Shown piece by piece: positions 26,442 to 34,577 of a DNA stretch of 64,000 nt (its first letter is position 1; the number at the start of each line of letters is the position of its first letter). A model generated the notes under the pieces. It did not search any database. It had not been told where the DNA came from and worked only from the letters and a program-made list of their open reading frames with translations. The stretch comes from Mycobacteroides abscessus ATCC 19977. Its GTDB lineage: Bacteria > Actinomycetota > Actinomycetes > Mycobacteriales > Mycobacteriaceae. Made by a program: the position numbers and the translations under genes. Where the stretch lies: NCBI RefSeq assembly GCF_000069185.1, contig NC_010397.1:1860001-1924000 (forward strand), given 5' to 3'.

Positions 26442-27794
26442 GTGATGCATTCCGGGGCGGATATCCCGTCGCTATACGAATGGTTGTCGCCAGCTCTCGG
26501 TCCGGTTTCTCCCGCGGCGGTGGCGCCTTGTACGGGGCCGCGGCACTGGTGGGGTGGCCAGCTCGACGTTGAAGGACTTGCGCTGGGCAGCGTGCAGGCC
26601 GCGCTGACGGCTGCGAACATTGCCTGTACCGGTGAACGTCTTAGCACCGATAGTCGGGCCGTGGCTGCTGCGTTCGCATCCCTGGACCATCTGCGTGTTG
26701 ACGGGCGCCAGCCGGTCGGGTTCGCCGAGTTGTCCGGTTTCTTTCGCGCCGCTGATGGCTGGGTTCGACTGCATGCCAACTACCCACACCATGCCCGTGT
26801 CCTCGTGGAGACATTTGGGGTGGACTCCAAAGATGCTTTGGCAGAGCAGATTCTGCGGCTGGGTGCCGACCTGATCGCGGAGCGTATCACCGCCTCCGGT
26901 GGGCTCGCTGTGGCTCTCCGGTCGCCCAATCAGTGGAGAGGCGGCGGCGCTGGGAAGTTCGTCGACACTCAGCCGTGGATTCGGTTCGAGCTCGGTGAGA
27001 CCCTCGGTGCGCCGCTGGCGCCCGGCCGAAGGCTTTCGGGAGTACGGGTTTTGGACCTCACCCGGGTGATCGCCGGACCGGTCGCGACACGATTCCTGGC
27101 ACTCCTGGGCGCTGACGTGTTACGCGTAGATCCGCCCTCGAATCCCGAGCTGGTTGACCAGTATCTCGATACGGGTTTCGGTAAGCGCAGCGCTATTTCT
27201 GACTTCGCCGATGCCGCGCAGCGCGATCGTATCGAGGCACTGCTGGCCGAGGCCGACGTCGTTATATCCGGGTACCGGCCCGCAGCGTTGACGCGATACG
27301 GGTTGGACTCTGCGGCGCTGCGTGAGCGCTTTCCTGCGCTGTCGGTCGTCACCCTGGATGCGTGGGGTGATGGTGGCCCCTGGGGCGATCGGCGGGGATT
27401 TGATTCGTTGGTGCAGTCAGCGATCGGGGTCGGGGAGCTGTATGGGCAAACGGATAGCACCGGAGCCTGGCGTCCCGGAGCGCTTCCTGTCCAGGCCCTG
27501 GATCATGCGACCGGCTACGGCGTGGCGGCGGCCGCGCTTGCGCTGTTGGCCCGTCGATCGCAAATTGGGGCAGGCTCTGCGCATCTGTGTTTGGCGCGAA
27601 CCGGGCATCTCCTTCTGGATCTCGCGAGGAGAAACGGAGGGCGGCAAGAGTTCACCGTTGCCCGGGAGAGTGTCGAATCGTCCTTTGGGACTTTGTCTTT
27701 CGCTCAACCCGTGGCGTTCTCCGGCGGGGTGCGACTGACCTATCGTTTTCCGCCGGGGCCGTACGGGAACGACCCGCTGAGCTGGGCGCCATGA
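26442..27794 (+). CDS. CaiB/BaiF-type (class III) CoA-transferase-like protein
   Basis: 450 aa. The central part has the family III signature RVLDLTRVIAGPVATRFLALLGADVLRVDPP followed by ADVVISGYRPAALTRYGLD and VTLDAWGDGGPWGDRRGFDSLVQSA. The catalytic Asp normally found near 169 of these enzymes is not confidently placed. Before this lies an N-terminal half (residues 1-190) that resembles a shortened first copy of the fold (GFAELSGFFRAADGWVRLHANYPHH), giving a duplicated CoA-transferase layout seen in some actinobacteria. GTG or the next ATG (26445) may start it. Could be a racemase or CoA-transferase. Confidence 0.82.
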   Translation: MMHSGADIPSLYEWLSPALGPVSPAAVAPCTGPRHWWGGQLDVEGLALGSVQAALTAANIACTGERLSTDSRAVAAAFASLDHLRVDGRQPVGFAELSGFFRAADGWVRLHANYPHHARVLVETFGVDSKDALAEQILRLGADLIAERITASGGLAVALRSPNQWRGGGAGKFVDTQPWIRFELGETLGAPLAPGRRLSGVRVLDLTRVIAGPVATRFLALLGADVLRVDPPSNPELVDQYLDTGFGKRSAISDFADAAQRDRIEALLAEADVVISGYRPAALTRYGLDSAALRERFPALSVVTLDAWGDGGPWGDRRGFDSLVQSAIGVGELYGQTDSTGAWRPGALPVQALDHATGYGVAAAALALLARRSQIGAGSAHLCLARTGHLLLDLARRNGGRQEFTVARESVESSFGTLSFAQPVAFSGGVRLTYRFPPGPYGNDPLSWAP

Positions 27795-27841
27795 GCCCGA
27801 TGGTTCCGGTGCAGCGATTGCCGCTGCGCCCCGTGTCGTGC

Positions 27842-28186
27842 TCAGTCCAGGCAGGCGAGGGCCTTACGCGCTGCCTCTAGCTCGGCTTCGAGCGCGGCGA
27901 CCTTGGCTGCCTGCTGGGAGCGTGCCTCTTCGATCACCGCATCGATCGGGGTTGAGAGGTCTTCGTGTAGTTCCCTGGCCGCACGGGAGACCGCGGCGGC
28001 TGCGACGGCGAGATCACGGACCAGATGGGTACTGCCTTGCTTGAGCTCGGCGTGCCATTCACCGTCCGCGGTCCCGGTGACGGTGAGGGTCAGCTGCAGC
28101 GTCTTGGTTCGCTTGCCGGCCGCCCTCTTGGGCTTGTCCGGGGTATCCGAGGCTTCTGCTACTGGGTTGTCCACGGTCATCGTCAT
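27842..28186 (-). CDS. Conserved protein with coiled-coil C-terminus (DUF6319-like)
   Basis: 114 aa. N-terminal Lys/Arg-rich segment (PDKPKRAAGKRTKTLQLTLTVTG), a beta segment GEWHAELKQGSTHLVRDLAVAAAAV, then a heptad-rich helix (ARSQQAAKVAALEAELEAARKAL) likely to be a coiled coil. I recall similar actinobacterial proteins as DUF6319 but am not certain. No secretion signal. Possible alternate start at the second Met (28180). Convergent with the CoA-transferase gene (47-bp gap). Confidence 0.7.
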   Translation of the reverse strand: MTMTVDNPVAEASDTPDKPKRAAGKRTKTLQLTLTVTGTADGEWHAELKQGSTHLVRDLAVAAAAVSRAARELHEDLSTPIDAVIEEARSQQAAKVAALEAELEAARKALACLD

Positions 28187-28624
28187 GGCGGCTCCTTCGT
28201 GAGTTCATGTCTAGTGGGCGGCGACCGGGGATATTAGAACACATGTTCGACGCCCTGGGGTGTCGTTGCGGCCGCCGCGCTAATGGCGTGTCCGGCCCGG
28301 CGGGGTCGGGATTTGTGGTCCTCGCCCTCGTAGGTGCGAGGTAGCAGGCAAACGTCTCATCATTGCCCGTCAGCAACTTTGTCGCAGTGTCTGCCATGAG
28401 AGCCGGTGGCGCGAGGCCGGGCACCGCTGGCGAAGTTTTCCCAGATGTGGCGCCTAAGGCTGGCTGTATGGCTTGCGGCTGGCTCCGCGTGCGGCGTCCA
28501 GCCAGGGCGTTTGCACTGACAATGTTTTCTGAGATCCGTTGCAGTTGCTCGCATCGACTTTCCCGGTCATCTCTGCAAAGTTCGCGATCTTGAATGTGCA
28601 AACTGTCACAAAACGATCTCTGTG
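28187..28624. other. Non-coding stretch upstream of the porin promoter
   Basis: Together with the promoter and leader to 28778 this is the only gene-free stretch above 300 bp. Minus-strand frames through it are low-complexity Arg/Pro continuations without start context or family similarity. It contains a short inverted repeat (GGCTGG 28477-28482 / CCAGCC 28498-28503) and regional AT-rich tracts; I see no RNA gene or repeat element that I can support. Possibly an extended regulatory region for the porin operon. Confidence 0.5.
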
Positions 28625-28653
28625 TTGACAACGGGAGGTCTCGGCCCTAGATT
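28625..28653 (+). promoter_or_regulatory. Near-consensus SigA promoter of the porin operon
   Basis: TTGACA (28625-28630), exactly 17 bp, then TAGATT (28648-28653): an ideal -35 and good -10 for the housekeeping sigma factor. Predicted start about 28660 leaves a 5' leader of roughly 120 nt before the porin ATG, with GGAGGGG near the end as ribosome-binding site. Confidence 0.75.
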
Positions 28654-28778
28654 TTCCGACATTGCCATGTGATGTGTTTTCGCAGTAAAACACGATTGAT
28701 GGCATTGCCTACATGAAGGCAAGTGAACGGGGGTCCGGCCGGTTGGGGCCAGGACGAGACACGGAGGGGTTCGGTTTC

Positions 28779-29519
28779 ATGAAGTTGCCAGATCTGGCAC
28801 GTCGAAGCTGCATCGCTGTACTCGCTACATCTGCGACCGTTGCGACGGCGATCTTGACCGCAGCCTCGGATGCTGCGGCGGATCCGCAGGGGATGCCGGA
28901 TCAGTATCAGCAGTTTGTGACCGACGATGGCTGGACGGTCGGCTTGACGCTGACGAATGAAGTCATCGATCACATCGACAACATCGCCGGTGCGAGCAAC
29001 TCTTGGCAGGCGCGGGTGTCGTATCGGGCCGAGGCGACGATCACGGGTTCTGGATCTGCTGTGATCCAGGATGCGCAGTTGGAGACGGGGTATTTCGTGG
29101 GTTGCCGCACCGATTCGTCGTCGGGTGTGGAGCTGGGCGGTGATCTCGGTTTGACGCTGTCTCAGCAGGTGTTCGGTCAGGGATACGCCGGCGGGTATGG
29201 CGGTGGTCAAGGTGGTTCCGGTGGCGGTGGTGGCCAGGGCGGCGGTTTCGGTGGCGCCTCTGCCGGTGGCTCGCTCGGCGCCCAGGAGCACATCGGCGGT
29301 TACATGCGCGTGCTGCTCAAGCCGGGTGGTTTGGCGCAGCTGCCGATGGACCGGATCAATTTCCGGAATATGCGTGCGGTTTCTCAGGTGCGCAACCAGA
29401 ATGTCGAGGCCGATGGCTGTGGTGGTCAGGTGAAGATTCAGTCCTTTGCGACGTTCCGGATCCGTACCGAGAACGGCAATGACACCCAGACCATCTACGG
29501 CGAGCCTAAGGACCTGTGA
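28779..29519 (+). CDS. MspA-family porin with glycine-rich insertion
   Basis: 246 aa from the ATG preceded by GGAGGGG; a longer frame from 28713 is unlikely. Signal peptide with Ala-rich end (ASDAAADPQ, cleavage about residue 35). The mature chain matches MspA: WTVGLTLTNEVIDHIDN, ATITGSGSAVIQDAQLETGYFVGC, HIGGYMRVLLKPGG and the C-terminal IYGEPKDL, like MspA's YGEPW. Residues about 133-165 are a Gly/Ser/Gln-rich loop that canonical MspA lacks, located next to the pore-constriction strands. Two cysteines (109, 214) may form a disulfide. Predicted outer-membrane (mycomembrane) channel; overlaps the next gene. Confidence 0.87.
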   Translation: MKLPDLARRSCIAVLATSATVATAILTAASDAAADPQGMPDQYQQFVTDDGWTVGLTLTNEVIDHIDNIAGASNSWQARVSYRAEATITGSGSAVIQDAQLETGYFVGCRTDSSSGVELGGDLGLTLSQQVFGQGYAGGYGGGQGGSGGGGGQGGGFGGASAGGSLGAQEHIGGYMRVLLKPGGLAQLPMDRINFRNMRAVSQVRNQNVEADGCGGQVKIQSFATFRIRTENGNDTQTIYGEPKDL

Positions 29520-30793
29520 TGAGCATCCGCACCCGTGGCGCCGCGTTGTTGGCCGCGTTGGCATGTGTTTCGTTAGTCGTAATCGGTTCTATGCCAAAAA
29601 CTTTGGCGGATCCTGGGCAGCCGCCTCCGCCCAAGCCCCTTCCCAATCCGGTGGCCCAGCCCGATGATCTTCCGCGCATAGCGCCGATCGGTGGGGCGCA
29701 GGTCAAGACGAATACCCCGTTGGGTTTGGGGCCGGGAACCGGGAGGCCGCTGGCGGCGGGCCGTGAGCGTTCCAATGCCACCATCTCACCGTCACCTACC
29801 GACGGTACGCATCTGCCGACAGCGATCGCCGGTAAGGATGTTGTCCTGCATCTGCCGCAGGAGCGCGATCTGACTCCGGCGCAGTGGGGCGATGGGGGAT
29901 CGGCCACCTTCACCTCTCGCGACACCGATTACCGCATTTCACCGTTCGCCGGGGGCGGTGTGGACGTGAACATCATTCGGCGCACCATCTTTACGCCGGA
30001 GAACTTCACCTTCGGTCTGCGGGTTCCTGAGGGCACTCATGTGCGCCAGGGCGCCAATGTGGTGTTGGTCGAGTCCGATGCCGCACCGGGTCTGCCCGCC
30101 ACGACTATCGCAACGTTGTCAGTGCCTGTGGCACGCGATGCCAAGGGCAATCCGGTGCAGGTGACTCCGGTGATCCATGGCGATTACGTGTATCAACAGT
30201 CCAACCTGGCGCTGGACCTGGGGCCTGCGGACATCTTCGCTTTCCCGGTGACGATCACGTTGTCCTACCGCGCGTCCTCGGTTCCGGCGAGTGGGCAACT
30301 GGCCAGCGACTGGGAGGGGCTGCCCGAGGGTGGTGGTCCGCCGGAGGCTAAGAAGGCGGCCCAGATCATCGGCGCGCCAGGAGATTACGTGGTCGATCCG
30401 GGTGGCGCGCATCGGCCGGGGAATGTCGATCCGGTGCTGTATGCGCAGCGGCATGCTGACCGGTGCCTGTCGGGGCCCAACGAATTCCGCTCGGAGGATG
30501 GACGCACGGCCGACTTCTGGAGCTCGTGCCAGCGCCAGGCCATGTGCCTAGATGTCACGCCGGGGCAGACGTCGGTCGAGGTGTGCAAGAACCAGGCGTT
30601 CGCGAACATGTCGGCCCAGTGCACCGCAACGTTCGGACAGACCGGGCCCGATTACGAGGCATGCCTGAACGTCGCCAACGGACACGCGGCATGGTCCAAG
30701 GAGAACCTGTTGGGCGGGGGACTATGCCAGCCCGTCGGGCCGGGAACCAACACCAGATTCTTGCCCTCCAACAACAACCGATATTGCAGTTGA
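29519..30793 (+). CDS. Secreted protein partnered with the MspA-like porin
   Basis: 424 aa from an ATG that overlaps the porin TGA (TGATG); an in-frame GTG 3 nt earlier is an alternative. Sec signal peptide (RGAALLAALACVSLVVIGS..., cleaved near ADPG), then a Pro-rich linker and a predicted beta-rich domain to about residue 300. The C-terminal quarter carries eight cysteines (CLSGPNEFRSEDG, SCQRQAMCLDV, VEVCKNQAFAN, QCTATFG, ACLNVANG, LCQPVG, YCS), suggesting a disulfide-stabilised exported module. I do not recognise the family. Translational coupling to the porin implies a shared envelope function. Confidence 0.8.
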   Translation: MSIRTRGAALLAALACVSLVVIGSMPKTLADPGQPPPPKPLPNPVAQPDDLPRIAPIGGAQVKTNTPLGLGPGTGRPLAAGRERSNATISPSPTDGTHLPTAIAGKDVVLHLPQERDLTPAQWGDGGSATFTSRDTDYRISPFAGGGVDVNIIRRTIFTPENFTFGLRVPEGTHVRQGANVVLVESDAAPGLPATTIATLSVPVARDAKGNPVQVTPVIHGDYVYQQSNLALDLGPADIFAFPVTITLSYRASSVPASGQLASDWEGLPEGGGPPEAKKAAQIIGAPGDYVVDPGGAHRPGNVDPVLYAQRHADRCLSGPNEFRSEDGRTADFWSSCQRQAMCLDVTPGQTSVEVCKNQAFANMSAQCTATFGQTGPDYEACLNVANGHAAWSKENLLGGGLCQPVGPGTNTRFLPSNNNRYCS

Positions 30794-30869
30794 CCGTTGA
30801 GGCAATCGCTACCAACACCCGCGGCGCCGGTTCACTGTTTGCACGCAATCTTTGCCTTAGGCTGAGCTG

Positions 30870-31514
30870 GTGATCCGACCACCTCGCTGGATGTTGGCTG
30901 CGGTCTGCGCTGCGACGATGCTGACATCGGGGTGTACTGCCGTCGTCGACGGTGCCGCGGTCGCCACTCCGGGTGAGGAGGGCAAGTGGCTCACCAACCC
31001 GAAGTGCAGCTCGGTGTCGGTGCCGTTGTTGGATGTGCCCTTGGACAACGATTCCGAGCCGCGGGTCGAGGTACCCCAGCCGACCGGATGGGAACGCATC
31101 AACCGCTTTGAAAGTGGAGTGGTCCGCGTCTACCTGGCCGCGCCCGACTTGCAGGCTGGCGGGTTCGTACCCAATGCCACCGTGGCCATCGCGAACCTGT
31201 CCGGAAAAGCCGGCACCGAAGAGGCCGCCTTCGCCGCCGAGCGGGGCGGATTGGAGTCCTTCGGCGTCACCGATCTGGTCGAAGCTCAGGGCGCCATCTG
31301 CGGGTACCCGTCAAGGACCATGACCTACAACATGGGACTGGGCAATATCCCGGCCCACCGGGTTACCACCACCATCGTGGCGGTCAAGAACAACACCAAG
31401 ATGTACACCGTCGGGGTGTCGGTGCAGGCATTGGACGATACCGTCCGTGGTTTTGACACGGCGCGCGAGACGATTCTGGCGGGGCTGCAAGTCGGCCCGC
31501 CCGCTACAGCCTGA
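30870..31514 (+). CDS. LpqN/LpqT-like lipoprotein
   Basis: 214 aa. Signal peptide with lipobox TSGC (Cys about 22, LAAVCAATMLTSGCTAVVDG). Mature sequence PTGWERINRFESGVVRVYLAAPDLQAGGFVPNATVAIANL matches the LpqN/LpqT/MtrC-type probable-lipoprotein family of mycobacteria. The paired Cys (KCSSVSV, AICGYPS) probably bridge. GTG start. Position after the porin pair (76 bp) and same strand; possibly the same transcript. Overlaps the convergent lipase gene by 11 bp. Function in this family is poorly defined, with cell-envelope roles proposed. Confidence 0.8.
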   Translation: MIRPPRWMLAAVCAATMLTSGCTAVVDGAAVATPGEEGKWLTNPKCSSVSVPLLDVPLDNDSEPRVEVPQPTGWERINRFESGVVRVYLAAPDLQAGGFVPNATVAIANLSGKAGTEEAAFAAERGGLESFGVTDLVEAQGAICGYPSRTMTYNMGLGNIPAHRVTTTIVAVKNNTKMYTVGVSVQALDDTVRGFDTARETILAGLQVGPPATA

Positions 31515-32562
31515 TATCAGTTGCCGGAGTGGACCATTGGGCATCGATGACGGTGCTGTGCTCCGGTAGCGCTGGTCGGTAGGTGCTGTCTTGGGCCATA
31601 CGGTCGGCGACACTGGCGTGAATCCAGGCGCCGTCGGGGATGCGACGTCGACGGAATAACAGCAGTGCCCAGAGCCAGCTGACGCGATGAATCCTGCCCA
31701 TGGCGTAGGTGGGTTCAACGGAGCAGTAACGTTGGTATTTCTCGATGTTGAGCAGCAGGCCGTGTTCCGCGGCTCCCTCTATCACCCATTTGAGGGCGAT
31801 GTCGGAGAGTCTGTCGTCATCGGCATAGTCACCGCCGATATCGGAGTGGATGCCCGCGAACCACGCCTCATCGACCAGTCGCTGATCGCCCAGGAATTTG
31901 ATGAGGTATTCCCGATAGGGTCGGCGTCTCTCGTCGATGGCCACTGCGTGCCGCCCGGCCAATGCGTTGGGAACACTTGGGGCATAAGGCCATTGCATGC
32001 TCCGCTTGAAGATGCCCGGAGCGCTGACTGTGTCCCACAGGCCCAGGTAGGCAACAGGGATGGAGAACTTACCGTCCTCGCGGCGGGCCACCGTGCGTGA
32101 GAACGAGTGCAGCTCATCCCATCGTTCTGCGGACCAGTCGGTGCATGACTGTGCATACAGACTCACCGCATAGGGGACCAGGTTTTGAGAACCGGCGCGC
32201 AGCATGCCGACCGAATTGAGTAGACCCGCAAGACCTCTCGCGCAGAACGCGCCGCGGCTGAACCCGAAGATGAAAATCCGGTCCCCGGGCTCCCAACGCT
32301 CAATCAGATAGGTATAGGCCTGAGCCAGCTTGGCGCGCAAGCCGATACCGAATGTGACACCGAGTAGGCGAGCGATGAACTGGCCCCCCGGCGTGTAGGT
32401 GCCGACGACGGGATCGGTGCCTACACCGGGGTCGTAATACGAGATCTGTCGGTCGGTGAGGTCATGGACCATCATGTCGTAGCCGCGGACCACATTCGTG
32501 TTTCCCGAGGCCCGGATCTGATTACCGGTGCCGTCAAAACAGATGACGATGTTCTTGGCCAT
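31504..32562 (-). CDS. DUF2235 / Tle1-like alpha/beta-hydrolase (phospholipase candidate)
   Basis: 352 aa. Begins with VICFDGTGNQI, the DUF2235 opening motif, and has the nucleophile elbow GFSRGAF (Ser102), LGLWDTVSAP with Asp177, and WFAGIHSDIGGDY with His239 and Asp241. These are the elements conserved in Tle1 phospholipase effectors of type VI secretion and in the wider DUF2235 family. No signal peptide or lipobox. Last gene of a four-gene operon: it starts 11 bp after the 455-aa WXG protein stop. If exported, the preceding type VII-like partners would be the route (inference). Alternatively a cytoplasmic lipase. Confidence 0.86.
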   Translation of the reverse strand: MAKNIVICFDGTGNQIRASGNTNVVRGYDMMVHDLTDRQISYYDPGVGTDPVVGTYTPGGQFIARLLGVTFGIGLRAKLAQAYTYLIERWEPGDRIFIFGFSRGAFCARGLAGLLNSVGMLRAGSQNLVPYAVSLYAQSCTDWSAERWDELHSFSRTVARREDGKFSIPVAYLGLWDTVSAPGIFKRSMQWPYAPSVPNALAGRHAVAIDERRRPYREYLIKFLGDQRLVDEAWFAGIHSDIGGDYADDDRLSDIALKWVIEGAAEHGLLLNIEKYQRYCSVEPTYAMGRIHRVSWLWALLLFRRRRIPDGAWIHASVADRMAQDSTYRPALPEHSTVIDAQWSTPATDIRL

Positions 32563-32573
32563 CGCCGTTCGGT

Positions 32574-33941
32574 TTAGTCCTCGCCGTCGTACGGCTTCGG
32601 GTCATACGGCGAGGCATGCGGATTCTGATACTCCACATGTTCTTCGTTCCACACGCCGATGACAGCGGGGGACACCTTTGGCAGCGGGCCGACAAGCTCG
32701 TTGCCGTTGTCGAGGCTTACCAAGAACTCCGGGGTGAAGTGCTGGTCTTCGTCTTCCTGGCGATGCTGACCGGCCGCGCCCGCCGTCATCATGGTCGGCG
32801 GCTGGGCAATACCCATGCCGGACATCGGGGAAGGTGTCGGGGCAGCGGAAAGGCCCATACCCGCACCCGCCGTGTAGGAGCCGGCGATAATCGGCCCGGC
32901 AGCGAGTGCCCCGAGGTCGGACTTCTCGTCCTTCTTTTCGTCCTTGTTAGTGGTCGGCTTGCCCCATCGTCCGATCCCGTAGGTGCCGGGTACCGAGCCG
33001 GTGTTGGGTCCGGTCGCAGTGGTGTTGCCACCCGACGACGGTCGGGTGCTCGTTCCACCGCCTGCGCCGGCCGCGGCGGCTGCTGCAGCGGGGCCGCCAG
33101 CGCCCGCTCCAGAGGCGCCACCCGCCGCACCAGCTGCGGCTGCGGCACCGCCTGCGCCGCTAGCACCGGAAGCGGATGCTTGCGATGGATCGGCCAGGGC
33201 CGCAGCGGCAGCTGCACGAACTGAGGCTTCATCGATGGGTTTGACCTGGTCGGGCTTGATGTCCTTGCCGCTGCCCAATCCGGACAACGATGACGCCGCG
33301 TTGACCGGCATGGACGCTGCATCGGCGAACTGCGGGGCGGGAGGGAGGGCAGGGAGTCCGGAGCCGGCCTGCTGCGAGACGGGTGACCAGACATTTCGCA
33401 TGATCATGCGAGCCTCGTCTTGCTTTTGGTCGGCGAGGGCTTGCTGTGCGTAGTACTGCTCGTACGCGGCCTGGGTGTGTTCCTTGGGCTGCTGGACCTG
33501 TACAACCTCCGGCATGAGGCCCTTGATCTGCGTCATCGCCGTTTCGACCTCAGCGGGCTTGGTGGCCATGAGTGAGAGGCCGTCGCTGACCTTTTCAGCG
33601 TGGCTCTTGTAGTCCGAGATGCCCTGCTTGGCGGCTTCGGCGCCTTCGCCGGTCCACTGAGCGCCTACTGCAACGTCGAAAGACCGTTTGAAGTCGTCTA
33701 ATGCCTTGCTGAAGCCGGTGGCGAGTTTCTCCCAGTCAGCGGAGACTTCGATTGCTTTGCCGGAATCGAAGGCATCTGATGCCGCCTTGATCTTCGCGTG
33801 AGTCCAACTGTTGAAGTCCTCCGTCGGAACTCCGACAGATTCCGTACCGCCATCGATGTTTGCACCATGCTGGCGCTGGTTCGCGTAGACGATTTCACGC
33901 TCGCGGTTGCCCCTGGTCCAGCCGTCTTCTTCTCCGGTCAT
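32574..33941 (-). CDS. Large WXG protein with Gly/Ala-rich linker, putative ESX substrate
   Basis: 455 aa. The helical N-terminal region (about 40-185) contains a WTG turn (WXG, residues 96-98, AQWTGEGAEAA) between two long helices, as in type VII secretion substrates and EspB-like proteins. Residues about 190-350 are a low-complexity Ala/Gly/Pro linker (GAGGAAAAAGAAGG and similar). The acidic C-terminal domain ends in YDGED, so a YxxxD motif forms the very last residues (451-455). No signal peptide. ATG preceded by AAGGAG. It sits between a DUF3558-like lipoprotein and the DUF2235 lipase. Secretion is inferred from these motifs; the exact family is not recognised. Confidence 0.8.
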   Translation of the reverse strand: MTGEEDGWTRGNREREIVYANQRQHGANIDGGTESVGVPTEDFNSWTHAKIKAASDAFDSGKAIEVSADWEKLATGFSKALDDFKRSFDVAVGAQWTGEGAEAAKQGISDYKSHAEKVSDGLSLMATKPAEVETAMTQIKGLMPEVVQVQQPKEHTQAAYEQYYAQQALADQKQDEARMIMRNVWSPVSQQAGSGLPALPPAPQFADAASMPVNAASSLSGLGSGKDIKPDQVKPIDEASVRAAAAAALADPSQASASGASGAGGAAAAAGAAGGASGAGAGGPAAAAAAAGAGGGTSTRPSSGGNTTATGPNTGSVPGTYGIGRWGKPTTNKDEKKDEKSDLGALAAGPIIAGSYTAGAGMGLSAAPTPSPMSGMGIAQPPTMMTAGAAGQHRQEDEDQHFTPEFLVSLDNGNELVGPLPKVSPAVIGVWNEEHVEYQNPHASPYDPKPYDGED

Positions 33942-34027
33942 GGCCGCTCCTTCGTATCGTGGCGTGCAACTAGCTCTTTAGATCGGACGTCGCGCGAGGC
34001 GATTCGGTTCCGTCATTTTTTGGGGTT

Positions 34028-34564
34028 TCAAAGTGGGAAATACGAGAGGAGCGCGTCAGTGTTTGCACGGGCTGCTGTCATGCAGTCGGGGTATGGCGTG
34101 AAGTCTTCATGCGACGTGTCGACCGCTACTCCATACACTCCGGTGGTCGCTTCCACATTGATAATGCAAGAGTCTTTTGCGGGTTCGGTTCCTCGGTAAG
34201 CGAAAAGAGCTCGGCGGCCGCCGACTTCAAGGTCTTGGTACCCCCAGTGGTTGTTTGCCTTCTTGAGCATGTCGAGCGTGTAGTTCGAAGCTGAAACAGT
34301 GAGCAAGTATCGAGTCTGCGGGTAGTACTTGCAGAAGACAGTTTCTATCTCCCCGTCGGTCTGGGTATCTGGACGTGGCGGTTTCCTGTCTAGATGCAGT
34401 TGCCCGACAACACTCGCAGGGATTTCCTTACACGGGTCAAAAGTTATATGGACGCGGCCCTTGGAATTGGTTGGGAGCTGCGATGTCGTGGGTGCTCCAG
34501 TGACGGGACTGGAACACGCGGCGGCTACAAGGACAAGTGAAGCGAGGAATGCTAGGCGAGACAC
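34028..34564 (-). CDS. DUF3558-like lipoprotein
   Basis: 178 aa from a GTG at SRLAFLASLVLVAAAC; lipobox AAAC (Cys about 16). The upstream frame to 34651 overlaps the preceding gene and is unlikely to be used. The mature part (ITFDPCKEIPASVVGQLHL...ETVFCKYYPQTRYLLTVSASNYTLDML...CIINVEATTGVYGVAVD...YPDCMTAARANTDALLSYFP) has the Cys spacing and layout of DUF3558 lipoproteins. By eye it is more AT-rich than its neighbours, hinting at recent acquisition. The gene between two ESX-like proteins suggests a surface anchor or immunity-type partner (speculative). Confidence 0.8.
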   Translation of the reverse strand: MSRLAFLASLVLVAAACSSPVTGAPTTSQLPTNSKGRVHITFDPCKEIPASVVGQLHLDRKPPRPDTQTDGEIETVFCKYYPQTRYLLTVSASNYTLDMLKKANNHWGYQDLEVGGRRALFAYRGTEPAKDSCIINVEATTGVYGVAVDTSHEDFTPYPDCMTAARANTDALLSYFPL

Positions 34565-34577
34565 CGTCGTTGCCCTG

